NCBI GenBank assembly: GCA_963855995.1
Contig: OY979717.1
Coordinates: 19,195,906-19,259,905 of the forward strand
DNA: 64,000 nucleotides
Direction of reading: 5' to 3'
From: Muricea muricata
Lineage: Eukaryota > Cnidaria > Anthozoa > Malacalcyonacea > Plexauridae
A program made the translations under genes and the position numbers. Within the stretch, counting starts at the first letter, position 1, and each line of letters opens with the position of its first letter. A model generated the notes under the pieces. The model had not been told where the DNA came from and did no database searches. It saw nothing but the letters and a program-made list of their open reading frames with translations. Of the stretch, positions 34,101 through 42,979 are shown piece after piece.

Positions 34101-37100
34101 TGCTCATCACAGCAGTGTTCACCACAGCAGTGCTCATCACAACAGTGTCACCACAGCAGTGCTCACCACAGCAGTGCTCATCGCAAAAGTGTTCACCACA
34201 GCAGTGCTCATCACAACAGTGTTCACCACAGCAGTGCTCACCACAGCAGTGCTCATCACAGCAGTGTTCACCACAGCAGTGCTCATCACAACAGTGTCAC
34301 CACAGCAGTGCTCACCACAGCAGTGCTCATCGCAAAAGTGTTCACCACAGCAGTGCTCATCACAACAGTGTTCACCACAGCAGTGCTCACCACAGCAGTG
34401 CTCATCGCAGCAGTGTTCACCACAGCAGTGCTCATCACAACAGTGTTCACCACAGCAGTGCCCACCACAGAAGTGCTCATCACAGCAGTGTTCACCAGAG
34501 CAGTGCTCATCACAACAGTGTTCACCAGAGCAGTGCTCATCACAATAGTGTTCACCACAGCAGTGCCCACCACAGCAGTGCCCACCACAGCAGTGCTCAT
34601 TGCAGCAGTGTTCACCGCAGCAGTGTTCACCGCAGCAATGCCCACCACAGCAGTGTTCACCGCAGCAGTGCCCACCACAGCAGTGTTCACCGCAGCAGTG
34701 CCCACCGCAGCAGTGTTCACCGCAGCAGTGCCCACCGCAGCAGTGCCCACCGCAGCAGTGCCCACCGCAGCAGTGCCCACCGCAGCAGTGTTCACCGCAG
34801 CAGTGCCCACCGCAGCAGTGCCCACCGCAGCAGTGTTCACCGCAGCAGTGGTCACCGCAGCAGTGCCCACCGCAGCAGTGTTCACCGCAGCAGTGTTCAC
34901 GGCAGCAGTGTTCACCGTAGCAGTGCCCACCGCAGCAGTGTTCGCGGCAGCAGTGTTCAGCGCAGCAGTGTTCACGGCAGCAGTGTTCACCGTAGCAGTG
35001 CCCACCGCAGCAGTGTTCGCGGCAGCAGTGTTCAGCGGGCAGTAGCCATCGGCTTTGTGTAACAACAATCACCGGTGGTACTGCCCGTGGTTTTGTTTCT
35101 TATTTTAGGCGGTGATGGAGAGTATTAGCAAGGGGACAAGCACCATTGATACCGTTCCCGAGGTAGGTGCACAAGATCGGCCGACATTTCTTTTTGTGAG
35201 CTCTGGACATCAGGACAATTGATTTCCTATTTGTGAGACCAAGGGCTCGTTCAGACTAGGCGCCCGGTACTAGTGCCCGAGCACGGCACTTGTTTGAGCA
35301 CTGGTCTGAATACGATGCTCGCGAAGAAATTTGGGCACGGTGCCCGAAATCGGGAACTACATTCCAGGCTAGTACTCAACAACGGCACCGGTGCCCAACA
35401 ACAACATGGCGGCTAGTAATTTAGAAAGTTTAGCTAGTAATCCATGACAGTAATTTAATATTAATAACCATCCATAAAAAGCGCAAAACTGTGAGAGAAA
35501 AACACATTGCATACACATTTTTAATAGCTGAAGCTTTTTGCGCTATTTCCCGCCAAAAAATTCGGGACCAATCTGAACAACTTCATACATCGTGCCCCGT
35601 GCTCAGGCACTGGTGCCAGAGCACCTAGTCTGAACGCTGCCCAAGTTTTACATATTTAGTGTCTCTATGTTTACGCTCTAGTGGAAATTTTATACAGGCA
35701 TCAAGACTGTGTGAGATGAAAAGGTCCTAATGGAAAATCAAAATCTATTTGGGATTTATTTTTGCTCGTATAAACGGAACTAATAAAACAATTTAATTCC
35801 ATGCACTTCCCCAAATGCGTTTTTTTCGTGTTTTATTTCCATACAAATGGTAATAGTAAAAACGTAATATCGGAGGATTAAACCTAAACGTTAGTTAAAC
35901 ATATTGGCTTTTATTTTACTATATGTACCCCTGCTCTTGGGGTGGGGCTGTTGACAAACGAATACATGACACCGGGGCGCTGGTCTGTACCGCATTCACA
36001 ATTATACAGTCATGCTTCATTAAATAGATCATTTTCAGCCCAAGTTGTTATCACGATCCGAAATGGGAAAAATTCATGCACCTGGGAGCTTTAGTTTTTA
36101 CAATACGAGTGGTGGTATTGAAATATATATCCAAGCGACTTCGTTAATAAAACACCACAGCTCTTGTTATATTTACATTACATGTAGTGAAAACTCTCAA
36201 ATCAGAAAGTAGCTTGTTTACCACCAAAATGTTTTTTATTTTCTCCTGTCGCGTTAATACAATCCTTGTGATACAAATAACGGCCGCAACAAATGATTTC
36301 ATTCTAATTTTAACGTCTCGTAAGATCTACCGTGTACAGTGGCATCCCATTATTAGCTGCTTCCTGCATTAGTAATTTCCAAAGTTGATCAGATCCTGTT
36401 GAAAACAGGATACAACAAAGTTGTTGGGTAACATTGTTTCTGATTGTCAGCAATATTGTTCAGCAATGTTGCACCTGATCGCGGGTTGATTCAGGCACAA
36501 GAATATTGTTCAATAGTGTTGACAACCGGGAACAATGCACACCCCCCCCCCTCCCTACGGCATTGCTTTTTACTGTTTTCAACAACCTGTTACAGCGGGG
36601 TATAATTTTTGCGCTGTGTAGGAAAAGCAACACACCATTAAGCGTAGACATTTACTCTGCGTGTACTTTATGTAGATAAAACGTAAAAGATCATTGACTT
36701 TACCAACTACGCAACCATGCACGTGGGAGGCATATATAAACTGTGAGTCGGAAAAGTAAGTGTGTCAATATAAAAATACAAAAAGTCAGTTCTTGTACGA
36801 GCAAAAATCAGCTAGCTCAACTCCGTTGCATTTTCACGCCGTAAACAATCGAAAACATTCGAAGCAATTCAAAGCAATCCTGTTGCTTATAATTACATTA
36901 TCTAAATTTGTGAATAGAAAGTACAATTACTGTTTAGTACAATCAATATACTATTGCAAATGCTGTAATTTGATTGGTTACTCTACTCGCTATCTATTCC
37001 TCGATAGACAGCGAGTAGCGAAACAATCATCTTCCTATAGAGATTTTTGTTGTCGAATATTCCATGTTTGACCTCTGATTCTACTAAAACAATTAGATTA

Positions 37101-40100
37101 CTCGATTTCTATGCGGTGATAGTTAATTCGGGCTTCGCCCTCATCACCTATCACCGCATAGAAATCTCGAGCCGTAATCTCTGTAACCTGGCGTAGTTGT
37201 TCGTTGCCCAGTCGCTACGAGCGTTGCTTGCGTTGGTCTCCTGATAATATTTATTGCAAAAATATTTCATTATTTAACTTTAAAAAAGTCCATAACGTTG
37301 TTACTTACGTATCCACAAACCACCGTAATTCGCTTTTAAAACGGAAAATCTATAATTGATTGAATTTATTTTGTATTTTCAGTCTTCCAACGTTAGGACG
37401 AAAAACTACGATAAAGGAAGATAAAAAAGCAATGAAAGCCACCGTAGCAATGGTAAGATTAGCACTAATACTTAATTCCAATTTTAAAAGAACGATTGCG
37501 TGATGAAATTACAGTGATCTAGGAAATTTGGCGAGGAAATTTAGTTGTATTGCACCCCTTCAAATAAATCTGTTCATGAATCTCACAGGGAATCTCTGCA
37601 GTCATCGCCAAGGTAATGTCGTGAAACCCGGAATAAAAATGAATTCAAAATGGCTAAAATAAGAACCGTGTACTGCTTGTCGTCCTTTAAGCCTCGTTTA
37701 CACGAGCAAATGTTATACAACAATGGACCATTCCCCAATTAGACAAACTTTCAAATTCGAAAACAATTTTAGCACAGTTGGAGAGAGCTTCCTAAATTTA
37801 GTGAAATTGTGAAGTTTGGGTGTAAAATATTGAAAAATGTCGAAAATATAGTAATGTAAAGTTAGCGAATTTTGTATACTTTTGTATTAGGCGGGGAAAA
37901 GCGTTACCACATTCCCACATAGTGGTAACGCTTTTCCGTTCGTAATACAAAGTATACAAAATCCGCAAACTTTACAGGACTATGTTTTCGACAATTTACA
38001 ATATTTTGCAACCAAACTTGACAATTTCACTAAATTTAGGACGCTCTTTCCAACTGTGCTAAAATTGTTTTCAAATATAAAAGTTTGTCGAATTGGGGAG
38101 TGGTCCATTTGTGTACGAGTTTTATTTGCTCGACGTGTACACGTTGCTGGGATTTTATGTGGGAAAGAAAAATTGCCAATTACCAATATTTGTTGACTGG
38201 CGCAATTTAGAACATCTTCGCCTTGTTCCATGCGTGTTATCGCGCGGTTAAAAGCGAGTTTTAGCGAAAACGAACAAATATATATGTTATACCATCCACA
38301 CAAGCAATCATAAAATTGTCAGACAAAAATTGGTCACATAACGGGGCTTCACAGGCTGTTATTTCATTACTTGCCGAGTGTGGTAAAAGTGAGGAATAAA
38401 AAGAACTAAGACAGTGATAATAAGAACAGAAACAGAGATAATTTTGTCAAACATTTTGACATGGTTGCGAGTTTTGAAAAGAACTCGAGTTTCCATCACC
38501 TTAGCCTGTGGAAGAACGACTAAGAACAGCAGCGAAGTTACTTTTGGCAGTGGCCAATTTGAATTGTTTTATTTCTTACTTTCCTGGCGATGACAAAACC
38601 TTTTTTTCCAAACACATTAAGGGGATCTAATGTTTTAGAATTGCAAATTATTGATCGCCGTTTCATTATTTTCATTGTTCTCAATGTGCCGTTTGCTTTT
38701 TAGAACGAAGACTTTCCTCTTAAATTAGAACCGTAAGTGGATCCTGTTATGTATTTAAGGGTTAGAGACTGTTGTGAGTATTTAGTTTGCAAATAACGCA
38801 CGAGCCAATGAACGAAAAATTTCCCTATGCTGCACGGGTGTTACACTGGGGGGGGGGGGGGGGGGGGTACTAGGGGTGTCAAGATCATCGTCACTCGTGC
38901 AGGAGCTCGTGGAAATGTATGTTTTCTTTTTATTCTTTAGTTTACTAAATGTTCTCGAAGTAATCGCCCCTTTTAAACATTTCGATAAGCTCAAGGAATT
39001 CGTGTCAATGAAGTTACCACCTGGTTTTCCTGTTCGAGTTGGTATGTTCAATTAAATTGGCTATCTATTCCACGATGAATAGCTACTGGCGCCGGCAAAT
39101 CGATAGTTGGCGCGGCAAACATTCATATATTTGCGTTCTGCCCAATTAATTTTTATTCAAGTTGATTAATTTTCCAGTCTGTAAACACGGATACATGAAT
39201 GTGCACTCCTCCCCCTCCGAAATATCGATCTGGCATCGGCTTAACAAAATTGGGCAACCAAACAAAATCCTGAGTGAAATCCAAAGTGAATCCGAAATGA
39301 AAAAATATCAGTGGCAAGTTACAATGTAGACAAGAAAATCTTTAAAGCAAGCAAAATTAATATTATAAATAATATTTTAATACTATTTTATAAATAATAT
39401 TTAGTCTTGTTCTGCTGCAATAAACTACATTAAAATGTACGAAAACAGTTGTAAAAAATTTCAACGTGAACGTGCACAACACACCAGATGAAAGTTTGTT
39501 CGAAACAGCTCCTTGTAAGCTGCAAAACGGCTGGGAAAATTTGGCGGATCACGAAATAAATCCTGTAAGATTTGATGGGCTCTGAAATTTCTATTGACTA
39601 TCTTTGATAGGCCACCAAAATTATTGAAAAAAAAAATTGTGAAAAATCTCCAGCCCAGCCTAGCAAATACTTATGACCGCTCCCTTAAGTCACATTTCAT
39701 TTTTAACTTACCACACGCGATTAAGACGTATACATGATTTATTCTATTTAAGAATGTTCTTTATTTGCCAGAAATTCCTGTTCTACCAACTATTGTAGCC
39801 AGAGTAACGTTTCAAAAATTTGATCCAGACTTAAGCATTCCGGAGTCAAGATATTTCATACCTAGGGACTTTAAAGTAAGTAAAAGTGAAATATTATGAT
39901 TATGTGATATTATGATTTGATCAATAGCAAAACAAATTTCTGAATATTCTTCCCCCCCCCCCCCTTACATTTCTACCCCAATTGTAATTGGGTATTGGAT
40001 AGAAGATTAAAGGTGACTGTAACTCGAAAACTTATTACTGTAATATGTTTTACCAGTTTTTTTGGTGAACTTTAGTATGTTTCACTCTTTGTATAACTGA

Positions 40101-40217
40101 CCCCAGATGAAGATTGTGGATAAAACTGAGATACTTCTTCTGCTAGAGCATTACGTTTACGGCTATACAATTTTCTTTTTTCCTTAGGAAGATCCTCACC
40201 GATTTCCAGATCTATAA
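19133..40217 (+). CDS. ANKRD13C: Ankyrin repeat domain 13C, complete 19-exon gene (439 aa)
   Basis: Exons: 19133-19253, 20767-20808, 20876-20980, 22329-22414, 22597-22642, 22812-22878, 23377-23459, 23867-23928, 29430-29476, 29815-29899, 31143-31210, 32101-32140, 35109-35162, 36676-36755, 37383-37452, 38704-38732, 38941-39041, 39772-39875 and 40188-40217. They sum to 1320 bp with every junction in phase. Residues 10-115 hold ankyrin repeats (YPLHKAVFEGNLRK, GNTPLHLAIMLGHK, GWSPLAEAISWG). Residues 119-439 are the ANKRD13-family GPCR-chaperone domain (LGDFYVELKWDFSSW, SRILPSDTCKIYKQG, TLIDFADMKWQRGD, VLEVIAPFKHFDKL, LPPGFPV, final EDPHRFPDL). The family's ubiquitin-interacting motifs are absent, as in 13C. 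Human 13C acts at the ER as a receptor chaperone. The human N-terminal extension of about 100 residues is missing here, because the ATG lies just before the first repeat. Confidence 0.95.
21944..22190. repeat. ~65-bp tandem repeat, 3.5 copies
   Basis: The unit begins AAAGAACCATGCTGATGAAGG, continues through GGTGATATTA and ends with TTCCTATTTTGCC. It recurs about every 65 bases with moderate divergence. It lies in ANKRD13C intron 3. Confidence 0.8.
22985..23280. repeat. Fragmented TTGTTACAAG-family repeat
   Basis: TCGCACTGCTTGTTCCAAGT, CATGTAACAAGCTTGATGGG and GGTTGTTCCAAC match parts of the 144-589 foldback. It is interrupted by a segment starting CAGTGGCGAAGCCAGC, which looks like another small insertion. 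It is in ANKRD13C intron 6. Confidence 0.55.
24863..25078 (-). repeat. Copia 3' LTR (minus-strand element)
   Basis: This 216-bp LTR has TGTTAA/TTAACA termini. It is next to the polypurine tract, so it is the 3' LTR in the element's orientation. It differs from the other LTR at two positions: G instead of A in the CGAAAAGAAAC stretch and T instead of A before GGAGCACGTG. Confidence 0.93.
25079..25087 (-). promoter_or_regulatory. Copia polypurine tract
   Basis: On the minus strand GAGAGGGAG immediately precedes the 3' LTR, the expected place and composition for plus-strand priming. Confidence 0.75.
25118..29092 (-). CDS. Copia Gag-Pol polyprotein (1324 aa, intact)
   Basis: Domain order is that of Ty1/Copia. 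Gag occupies about 1-230 and a CCHC zinc knuckle lies at 233-246 (CHNCGIPGHWAREC). The aspartic protease is at WYIDSGASQHMS, Asp291. The GAG-pre-integrase has His428/His433 and Cys462/Cys465. The integrase core triad is Asp493, Asp556 and Glu592, the last two 35 residues apart. Reverse transcriptase follows with FSPVAKYTSIRTLLAIA and YVDD at 1006-1009. RNase H carries GYVDADWGSN, SSTEAEYVA and TKHIDIKYHF. There is no frameshift or stop and no env. Gag and Pol share one frame. All catalytic motifs are present, so the copy could be autonomous. The first ATG encodes MCMATSGNDE; the second Met, two residues on, is equally possible. Confidence 0.96.
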   Translation of the reverse strand: MCMATSGNDEYGSLLRIEKFKGENFHLWKFKMQMVLEEKDLWNIVKGDEVEPAEEGTTETQRRQFQKRERKALATICLSLGDEQLSLVRTATTAKQAWSKLESHYEVKSLANKLFLRKKYFTMSMAVDDSMSEHINKMKELASQLEAVGASITEDDQVATLLCSLPESYNGLITALESHADDLKLEFVTARLLHEEHKRKENLLTPDAGEKALLSKHDRPNQRSLKPKRKGKCHNCGIPGHWARECRKPKKEKPKEDKEKQDGASYKASCSHASFWSSKPVNRKDLTWYIDSGASQHMSYDKEMMVDYVHFENPQKVCLGDNRVVQAFGKGNIWLDVKTGNEYKPARLVDVLYVPDLAKNLFSVSAAAKRGYSIELHQSGCVILDKFQKISGSGKLQNNLYVLDVNEKNVGFHDVNIASNEHPEELWHQRFGHLSKNNLRLLRDQKLVTGMDFQPAKESEFCEGCAHGKQKRASFPKGQATRASEIIEIVHSDVCGPMQENSLGGNRYFVTFIDDKSRFTAVYFMKTKDQVLEKFKEYEAMVTNMTEKKIKILRSDNGGEYTSKEFSNYLKEKGIQHQLSVPRTPQQNGVAERMNRTIQETARSMMYNAGQDKKFWAEAVCTAVIIRNRSPTVAVDNMTPYECFYGSKPDVSHFKVFGCKAYMHVPKENGKKWDSKTKKCIFVGYSITSKGYRLYDPVSRKICVSRDVLFDEDEFIQRKKEIQVFDTSDSENEEEIQEINEPMPQATQEDHDNIDNEESTSEETDVIQQQQPRRSTRKREPPDRHGVVITGNWWENNVACSDGEYSFEEPTTVNEALNGPDNEQWKRALDNEYSAHIKNNTWTLTNLPKGRKAIDCRWVFKVKYKADGSVERHKARLVAKGCSQKPGLDYEETFSPVAKYTSIRTLLAIANQLNLEVHQMDVSTAFLNGKLEEEIYMSQPEGYVKEGEEELVCKLNKSIYGLKQSSRCWFNTIDEFLENSGYTKSSSDPCIYIKREGDDIMLIALYVDDLIPASNSKSMLLREKAALRQRFEMKDLGEVHYCLGIQVERDKDNKRMRLHQAQYLENLLEKFGMQDCKPAATPVDQSTKLLPNEGEPIDKENYQALIGGLTYAVTATRPDLAQALGTVNQFCSNPGEEHWKAAKRILRYIKGTIDYGITFDGNKETDVELKGYVDADWGSNPNGRKSHSGYLFTVCGGVISWASKKQSVVALSSTEAEYVAASLASQEAIWLRALLGDISFVQKKPTVIKEDNQGTIALSRNPKYHPRTKHIDIKYHFIRDKVAKKELILDYCPTEQMLADLLTKPLGKTLFQRLRGLMGVKNAC
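29155..29171 (-). promoter_or_regulatory. Copia primer binding site
   Basis: Directly inside the 5' LTR the minus strand reads GGTTATGAGCCCAGG. This complements the anticodon arm of a methionine tRNA (CAT anticodon in GGGCTCATAACC context) rather than a tRNA 3' end. It suggests half-tRNA priming as in Drosophila copia. The tRNA identity is inferred. Confidence 0.5.
29172..29387 (-). repeat. Copia 5' LTR (minus-strand element)
   Basis: This is the second 216-bp LTR, flanked on the right by the GGCAT duplication. It ends 42 bp before ANKRD13C exon 9, so that exon's splice acceptor tract lies right beside the LTR. Confidence 0.93.
32152..35039. repeat. 15-bp-unit minisatellite filling ANKRD13C intron 12
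   Basis: About 190 head-to-tail copies of a 15-bp unit of the form CACCGCAGCAGTGTT, with variants ending TT, CC or CT and CACC/CACT/CATC starts. The array is much more GC-rich than its surroundings. Because 15 is a multiple of three and the unit lacks stops, long frames open on both strands (Q-Q-C-S-P, H-R-S-S-A and T-A-A-V-P repeats); these are not genes. Higher-order copies are visible: a ~149-bp period around 34147-34440 and a 75-bp duplication at the 3' end. Exon 12 ends 12 bp before it and exon 13 starts 69 bp after it. Confidence 0.95.
35243..35642. mobile_element. TIR MITE in ANKRD13C intron 13
   Basis: The left end GGGCTCGTTCAGACTAGG is matched by the complement of the right end, GGGCAGCGTTCAGACTAGG. 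Pairing continues through the GTGCCCGAGCACGG region on each side. The body is 400 bp and non-coding. I found no clear target duplication, so the superfamily is unassigned. Confidence 0.75.
36676..36755 (+). CDS. ANKRD13C: ANKRD13C exon 14
   Basis: This exon is listed separately because it is easy to miss. It is bounded by TTTATGTAG and GTAAGT. It encodes IKRKRSLTLPTTQPCTWEAY and then INCESE. Its length and the SLT...TWE.YI pattern match the linker of vertebrate ANKRD13C, and it restores the phase between exons 13 and 15. Confidence 0.85.
36982..37181. repeat. Two adjacent hairpin palindromes
   Basis: TACTCGCTATCTATTCCTCG pairs with the following GATAGACAGCGAGTA. A second, larger hairpin has TTTCTATGCGGTGATAG answered by CTATCACCGCATAGAAA, at about 37095-37181. 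Both are in ANKRD13C intron 14. Confidence 0.7.
37690..38140. mobile_element. Foldback element with ~200-bp arms
   Basis: The sequence is a near-complete palindrome centred at about 37918. GGGGAAAAGCGTTACCAC at 37893 onward is answered by GTGGTAACGCTTTTCC. Outward the arms keep pairing through GTATACTTTTGTATTA, CACTAAATTTAGG-type and CAATTTTAGCACAGTTGGA stretches, to a GTTTACACGAGCAAATG-like end. Mismatches are scattered. No coding content. It is in ANKRD13C intron 15. Confidence 0.85.
38848..38867. repeat. Poly-G tract (20 G)
   Basis: An uninterrupted run of 20 G lies in the intron between ANKRD13C exons 16 and 17. Similar shorter runs of G or C occur near 18477, 39954, 41777 and 36540. Length may be unreliable in assembly. 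Confidence 0.8.
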
Positions 40218-40604
40218 AGAATAGCTACCTGAAGAAAATTTAAAAATAGTCAAAATAGTAAATGTTATTTATCGACGTGTACAGTGAGAAAACAATTTTG
40301 GCTTGTTATCCGTTTTCGTTGAAAGTCGGGCGTAAATTAATTTACCAGTCCGATCATCTGCAGTGTAAAAAGAGAAAACAGATTGCTGGAGAATTTTTCT
40401 ATGATATTTTTGGAAATGTTAGAATTGTGCAATATATGATAAATATGGTTAAGATTCCATGATACATAATTGACATGCTTAAGCGATTGAAATATAATTG
40501 ACTTGAAGTAGGATAAGCTCATAGGTTGTTTGGCTTATCGACGAGAACATTCGACTGTAATCATCCGACGCCTCTAACACCTGATTTTAAATTTTCGGTG
40601 ACAT

Positions 40605-40830
40605 TCTTAGTTTCTGAAAGATTGAAGGGCAAAGACACTCGCCATCCGCCATCTTGGATATTTCCAAACATCCATTACGTCACAAGCAAGCATATTTAAC
40701 CAATTGACAGTAAGTATTATACGGTCTATCCTGCTTATGACGTCATGATATACCTCATATTATAAAACAACATGGCGTATGGCCCCTCGAGTAATTTGCC
40801 CTTCAATATTTCTGGTTTAATTCCTCCCGG
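40605..40830. mobile_element. MITE, family shared with 54806-55084
   Basis: TTAGTTTCTGAAAGATTGAA, AGACACTCGCCATCCGCCAT and CTTGG at the left answer TTGCCCTTCAATATTTCTGG at the right. The same TTAGTTTCTGAAA-ATTGAA end and CCGCCATCTTG motif form the termini of the element at 54806-55084. It lies about 390 bp downstream of the ANKRD13C stop codon. Confidence 0.65.
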
Positions 40831-41504
40831 AGGACATATAGTTGATGATCATTTTTCTCAAGTGCTAAAATTTCGGCATGTATATGATTTCTTCTAAGAC
40901 ACACTAAACGTTTCAGAGAAAATATGTTCCACAGATTTAAAAAAGAATCTTACAATTATCGATGTGCCAAAAAGCCAAAATATTGCAATATCGATTTGAG
41001 TAGTAGTTACTGCTGTGATTAACTTATTGCGTGTCATGAAATAATAACCATACATATGTAGCAGTTCAGAGAGAAAAGAAAATTGTATGGGTGGTGAAGG
41101 GAGGTGGGGGTAATGTGTTGGGGTAATAAAGAGTTGAAAGGCTGAGCATTCTTTTGAGAAATTATCCTTATAGATCATTGTCGTTGATGAAATTACCAAG
41201 GTAGCAACCTTCGCGACCAGAAAAGATGTAGCATTGTTAAACAAGTTTCTCGTGTAAAGAACCCTATTATTTTTTAAAATGTTGAATGGAAAACAATGCA
41301 AAGGGCTGGTTGGACGTCGATTTGCGCAATGTTTGGCCTGATCCTTTGCCCTCGAGTTTTCACCCAGTCCAGATATATGTAAGCACGGCACGTTGTGCAC
41401 CCAAGTTTACAACAACATGCCATGACTGTGTCTCTCTTCAATTCAAGGGTGTTCTCCCGCAGTACTGGTTAGGATTAATCGTATAATCTGGCTTGGCTAT
41501 GATG

Positions 41505-41690
41505 CGATTCGGATGGTGTTATGTCATGCCGTTTATGCCATTGTGATTCTGATGTAGTTTTGATTTTGTTTGAATGGGATTCTTGTGTAGTTGTCATGCG
41601 ATTCTGTTGCGACACCGATGTGATTGTGATCTTGATTTGATTTTGATGCGATTCATTCTGATATGATTCTCTTGTGATTTTGATAATCTA
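41505..41690. repeat. Degenerate GATTCTGATG-type simple repeat
   Basis: GATGCGATTC, GATTCTGATG, GATTTTGATG and related words recur at roughly 6- to 12-base spacing, strongly T/G-biased on the + strand. Confidence 0.65.
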
Positions 41691-42625
41691 AATCTGACGT
41701 GACTCTTAACACTACGGTTAGCTAACCCTAAACAATAGGGTTAACTCTACAATTACCGGCCCCTTTCTCCTTACTTCCCCCCCCCCCCCCTTCTTCAATC
41801 TTGCTAAAGCATTTTTTAGGCAAGGGTTTATCTTATAATTAAATCGCTACTCAGAGTTTCACGCTTATGCGATTTTCTGCTGTCACAACGGTTCATTTAC
41901 GCGTTTTGTTTGCTAACGCTGTCTTCCACGTGCGCTTCAAATTGCACGCGCTGTATTTGTTTCGGTGGCAGCATTTCGAAAACAGTTCGCGATCGTTTCG
42001 TTTGTTCAGTCACAGGTTCAGTAGGTCCTCTGACTTCAACTTGATGATCTGTAGTTTTTCTGGAGTATAAGCTTGCGCGCGCCGACCATTTGATTGCACA
42101 TTTTTACAATCATTTTTTAATTTCCACACGCGTATTTTGACAGTTCGGTTTCTGAAGAGTAGTGGGGGTGCCTATACGATTTTACATGATTTCGGTATCT
42201 TTCTTCAAAGGTATTTGATGTCATTCGAGCTCATATCATATCAGATGTATTGTTTTTACTGATCCGTCATGTTGGGATCTTATTTCAGCTTTGTACACGA
42301 TGCTTTTTCCAAACACTTTCCATTCAGCGGGCATTCATTTACATTTTGACAGTTACATTGATCGGAAGCAGGTGGGAAGTTTGTATTTGATAATAGTTTG
42401 TGGTTGTGGCTGGAGATGGTCGATTTGCTATGTTATATTAATATCAAATTTCAATTCTGACATTCGATTTTGTGTGGGTGGGGTTTTTTATTGAAATCTG
42501 ATCGAAGTTTACAAAATGACCTTCAGAAATTCTGTAGTATAAAGTACTTTTGGATTACATAATATAAACACACATGAAGATGAAGAAGCCAAATTTATCG
42601 GACACAAAAGTGGCAAGACTTTGTA

Positions 42626-42781
42626 ATGGCGGCAATTTTGGTTAATTGTCAAGGATACAAAATCAGAGATAAAGGAGATGGCACAGTCCCAGAACAAGTC
42701 GAAACCGGGCTGAACCTGAATTGTTCTTTAGTCATCTGTGATTATGAAAAATTGCAAGAAATGTATGATACTCGACGATAA
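42626..42781 (+). CDS. Small ORF of unknown function (51 aa)
   Basis: It reads MAAILVNCQGYKIRDKGDG and ends EKLQEMYDTRR, with balanced composition. Just 3' is an ATGGCTAAAATCGTG followed by a strong GTAAGT donor at 42829, so the interval could be an untranslated or first exon. I recognise no family, and chance is quite possible. Confidence 0.15.
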   Translation: MAAILVNCQGYKIRDKGDGTVPEQVETGLNLNCSLVICDYEKLQEMYDTRR

Positions 42782-42979
42782 AAAGCAAGCAAGACGGAAA
42801 ATATGGCTAAAATCGTGTTTTGTGTGAGGTAAGTGAAATACAATGCCTTGTATATCAACAAAAAATGTCAATCCTTTTCAAATCTGCAATAGTTGGATTC
42901 AATTGAACATGGGTTTTCATGTTATAATAATTTTTCTAGGAAACTTAAAATTTTAATTTCTGCCAGCGATTTTAGTGAT

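Larger units (their letters stand above)
40831..42979. other. Intergenic, no convincing gene
   Basis: It contains a degenerate simple repeat (41505-41690), a C run near 41777, and a 51-codon ORF (42626-42781). A stretch at 41870-42060 is open on the minus strand and somewhat GC-rich, but has no recognisable family or splice sites. Confidence 0.5.

Noticed and set aside
32152..35039. CRISPR-like regular repeat
   Set aside because: Units are contiguous 15-mers without unique spacers, in an animal intron. It is a minisatellite.
32129..35062. 977-codon and other long ORFs on both strands
   Set aside because: They are artefacts of a 15-bp tandem unit without stops. All frames give simple repeats such as H-R-S-S-A or T-A-A-V-P, and the interval is an intron between in-phase ANKRD13C exons.
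41870..42060. Minus-strand coding exon
   Set aside because: A 55-codon opening has plausible composition, but there are no splice signals, no known motif, and a competing frame is nearly as open.
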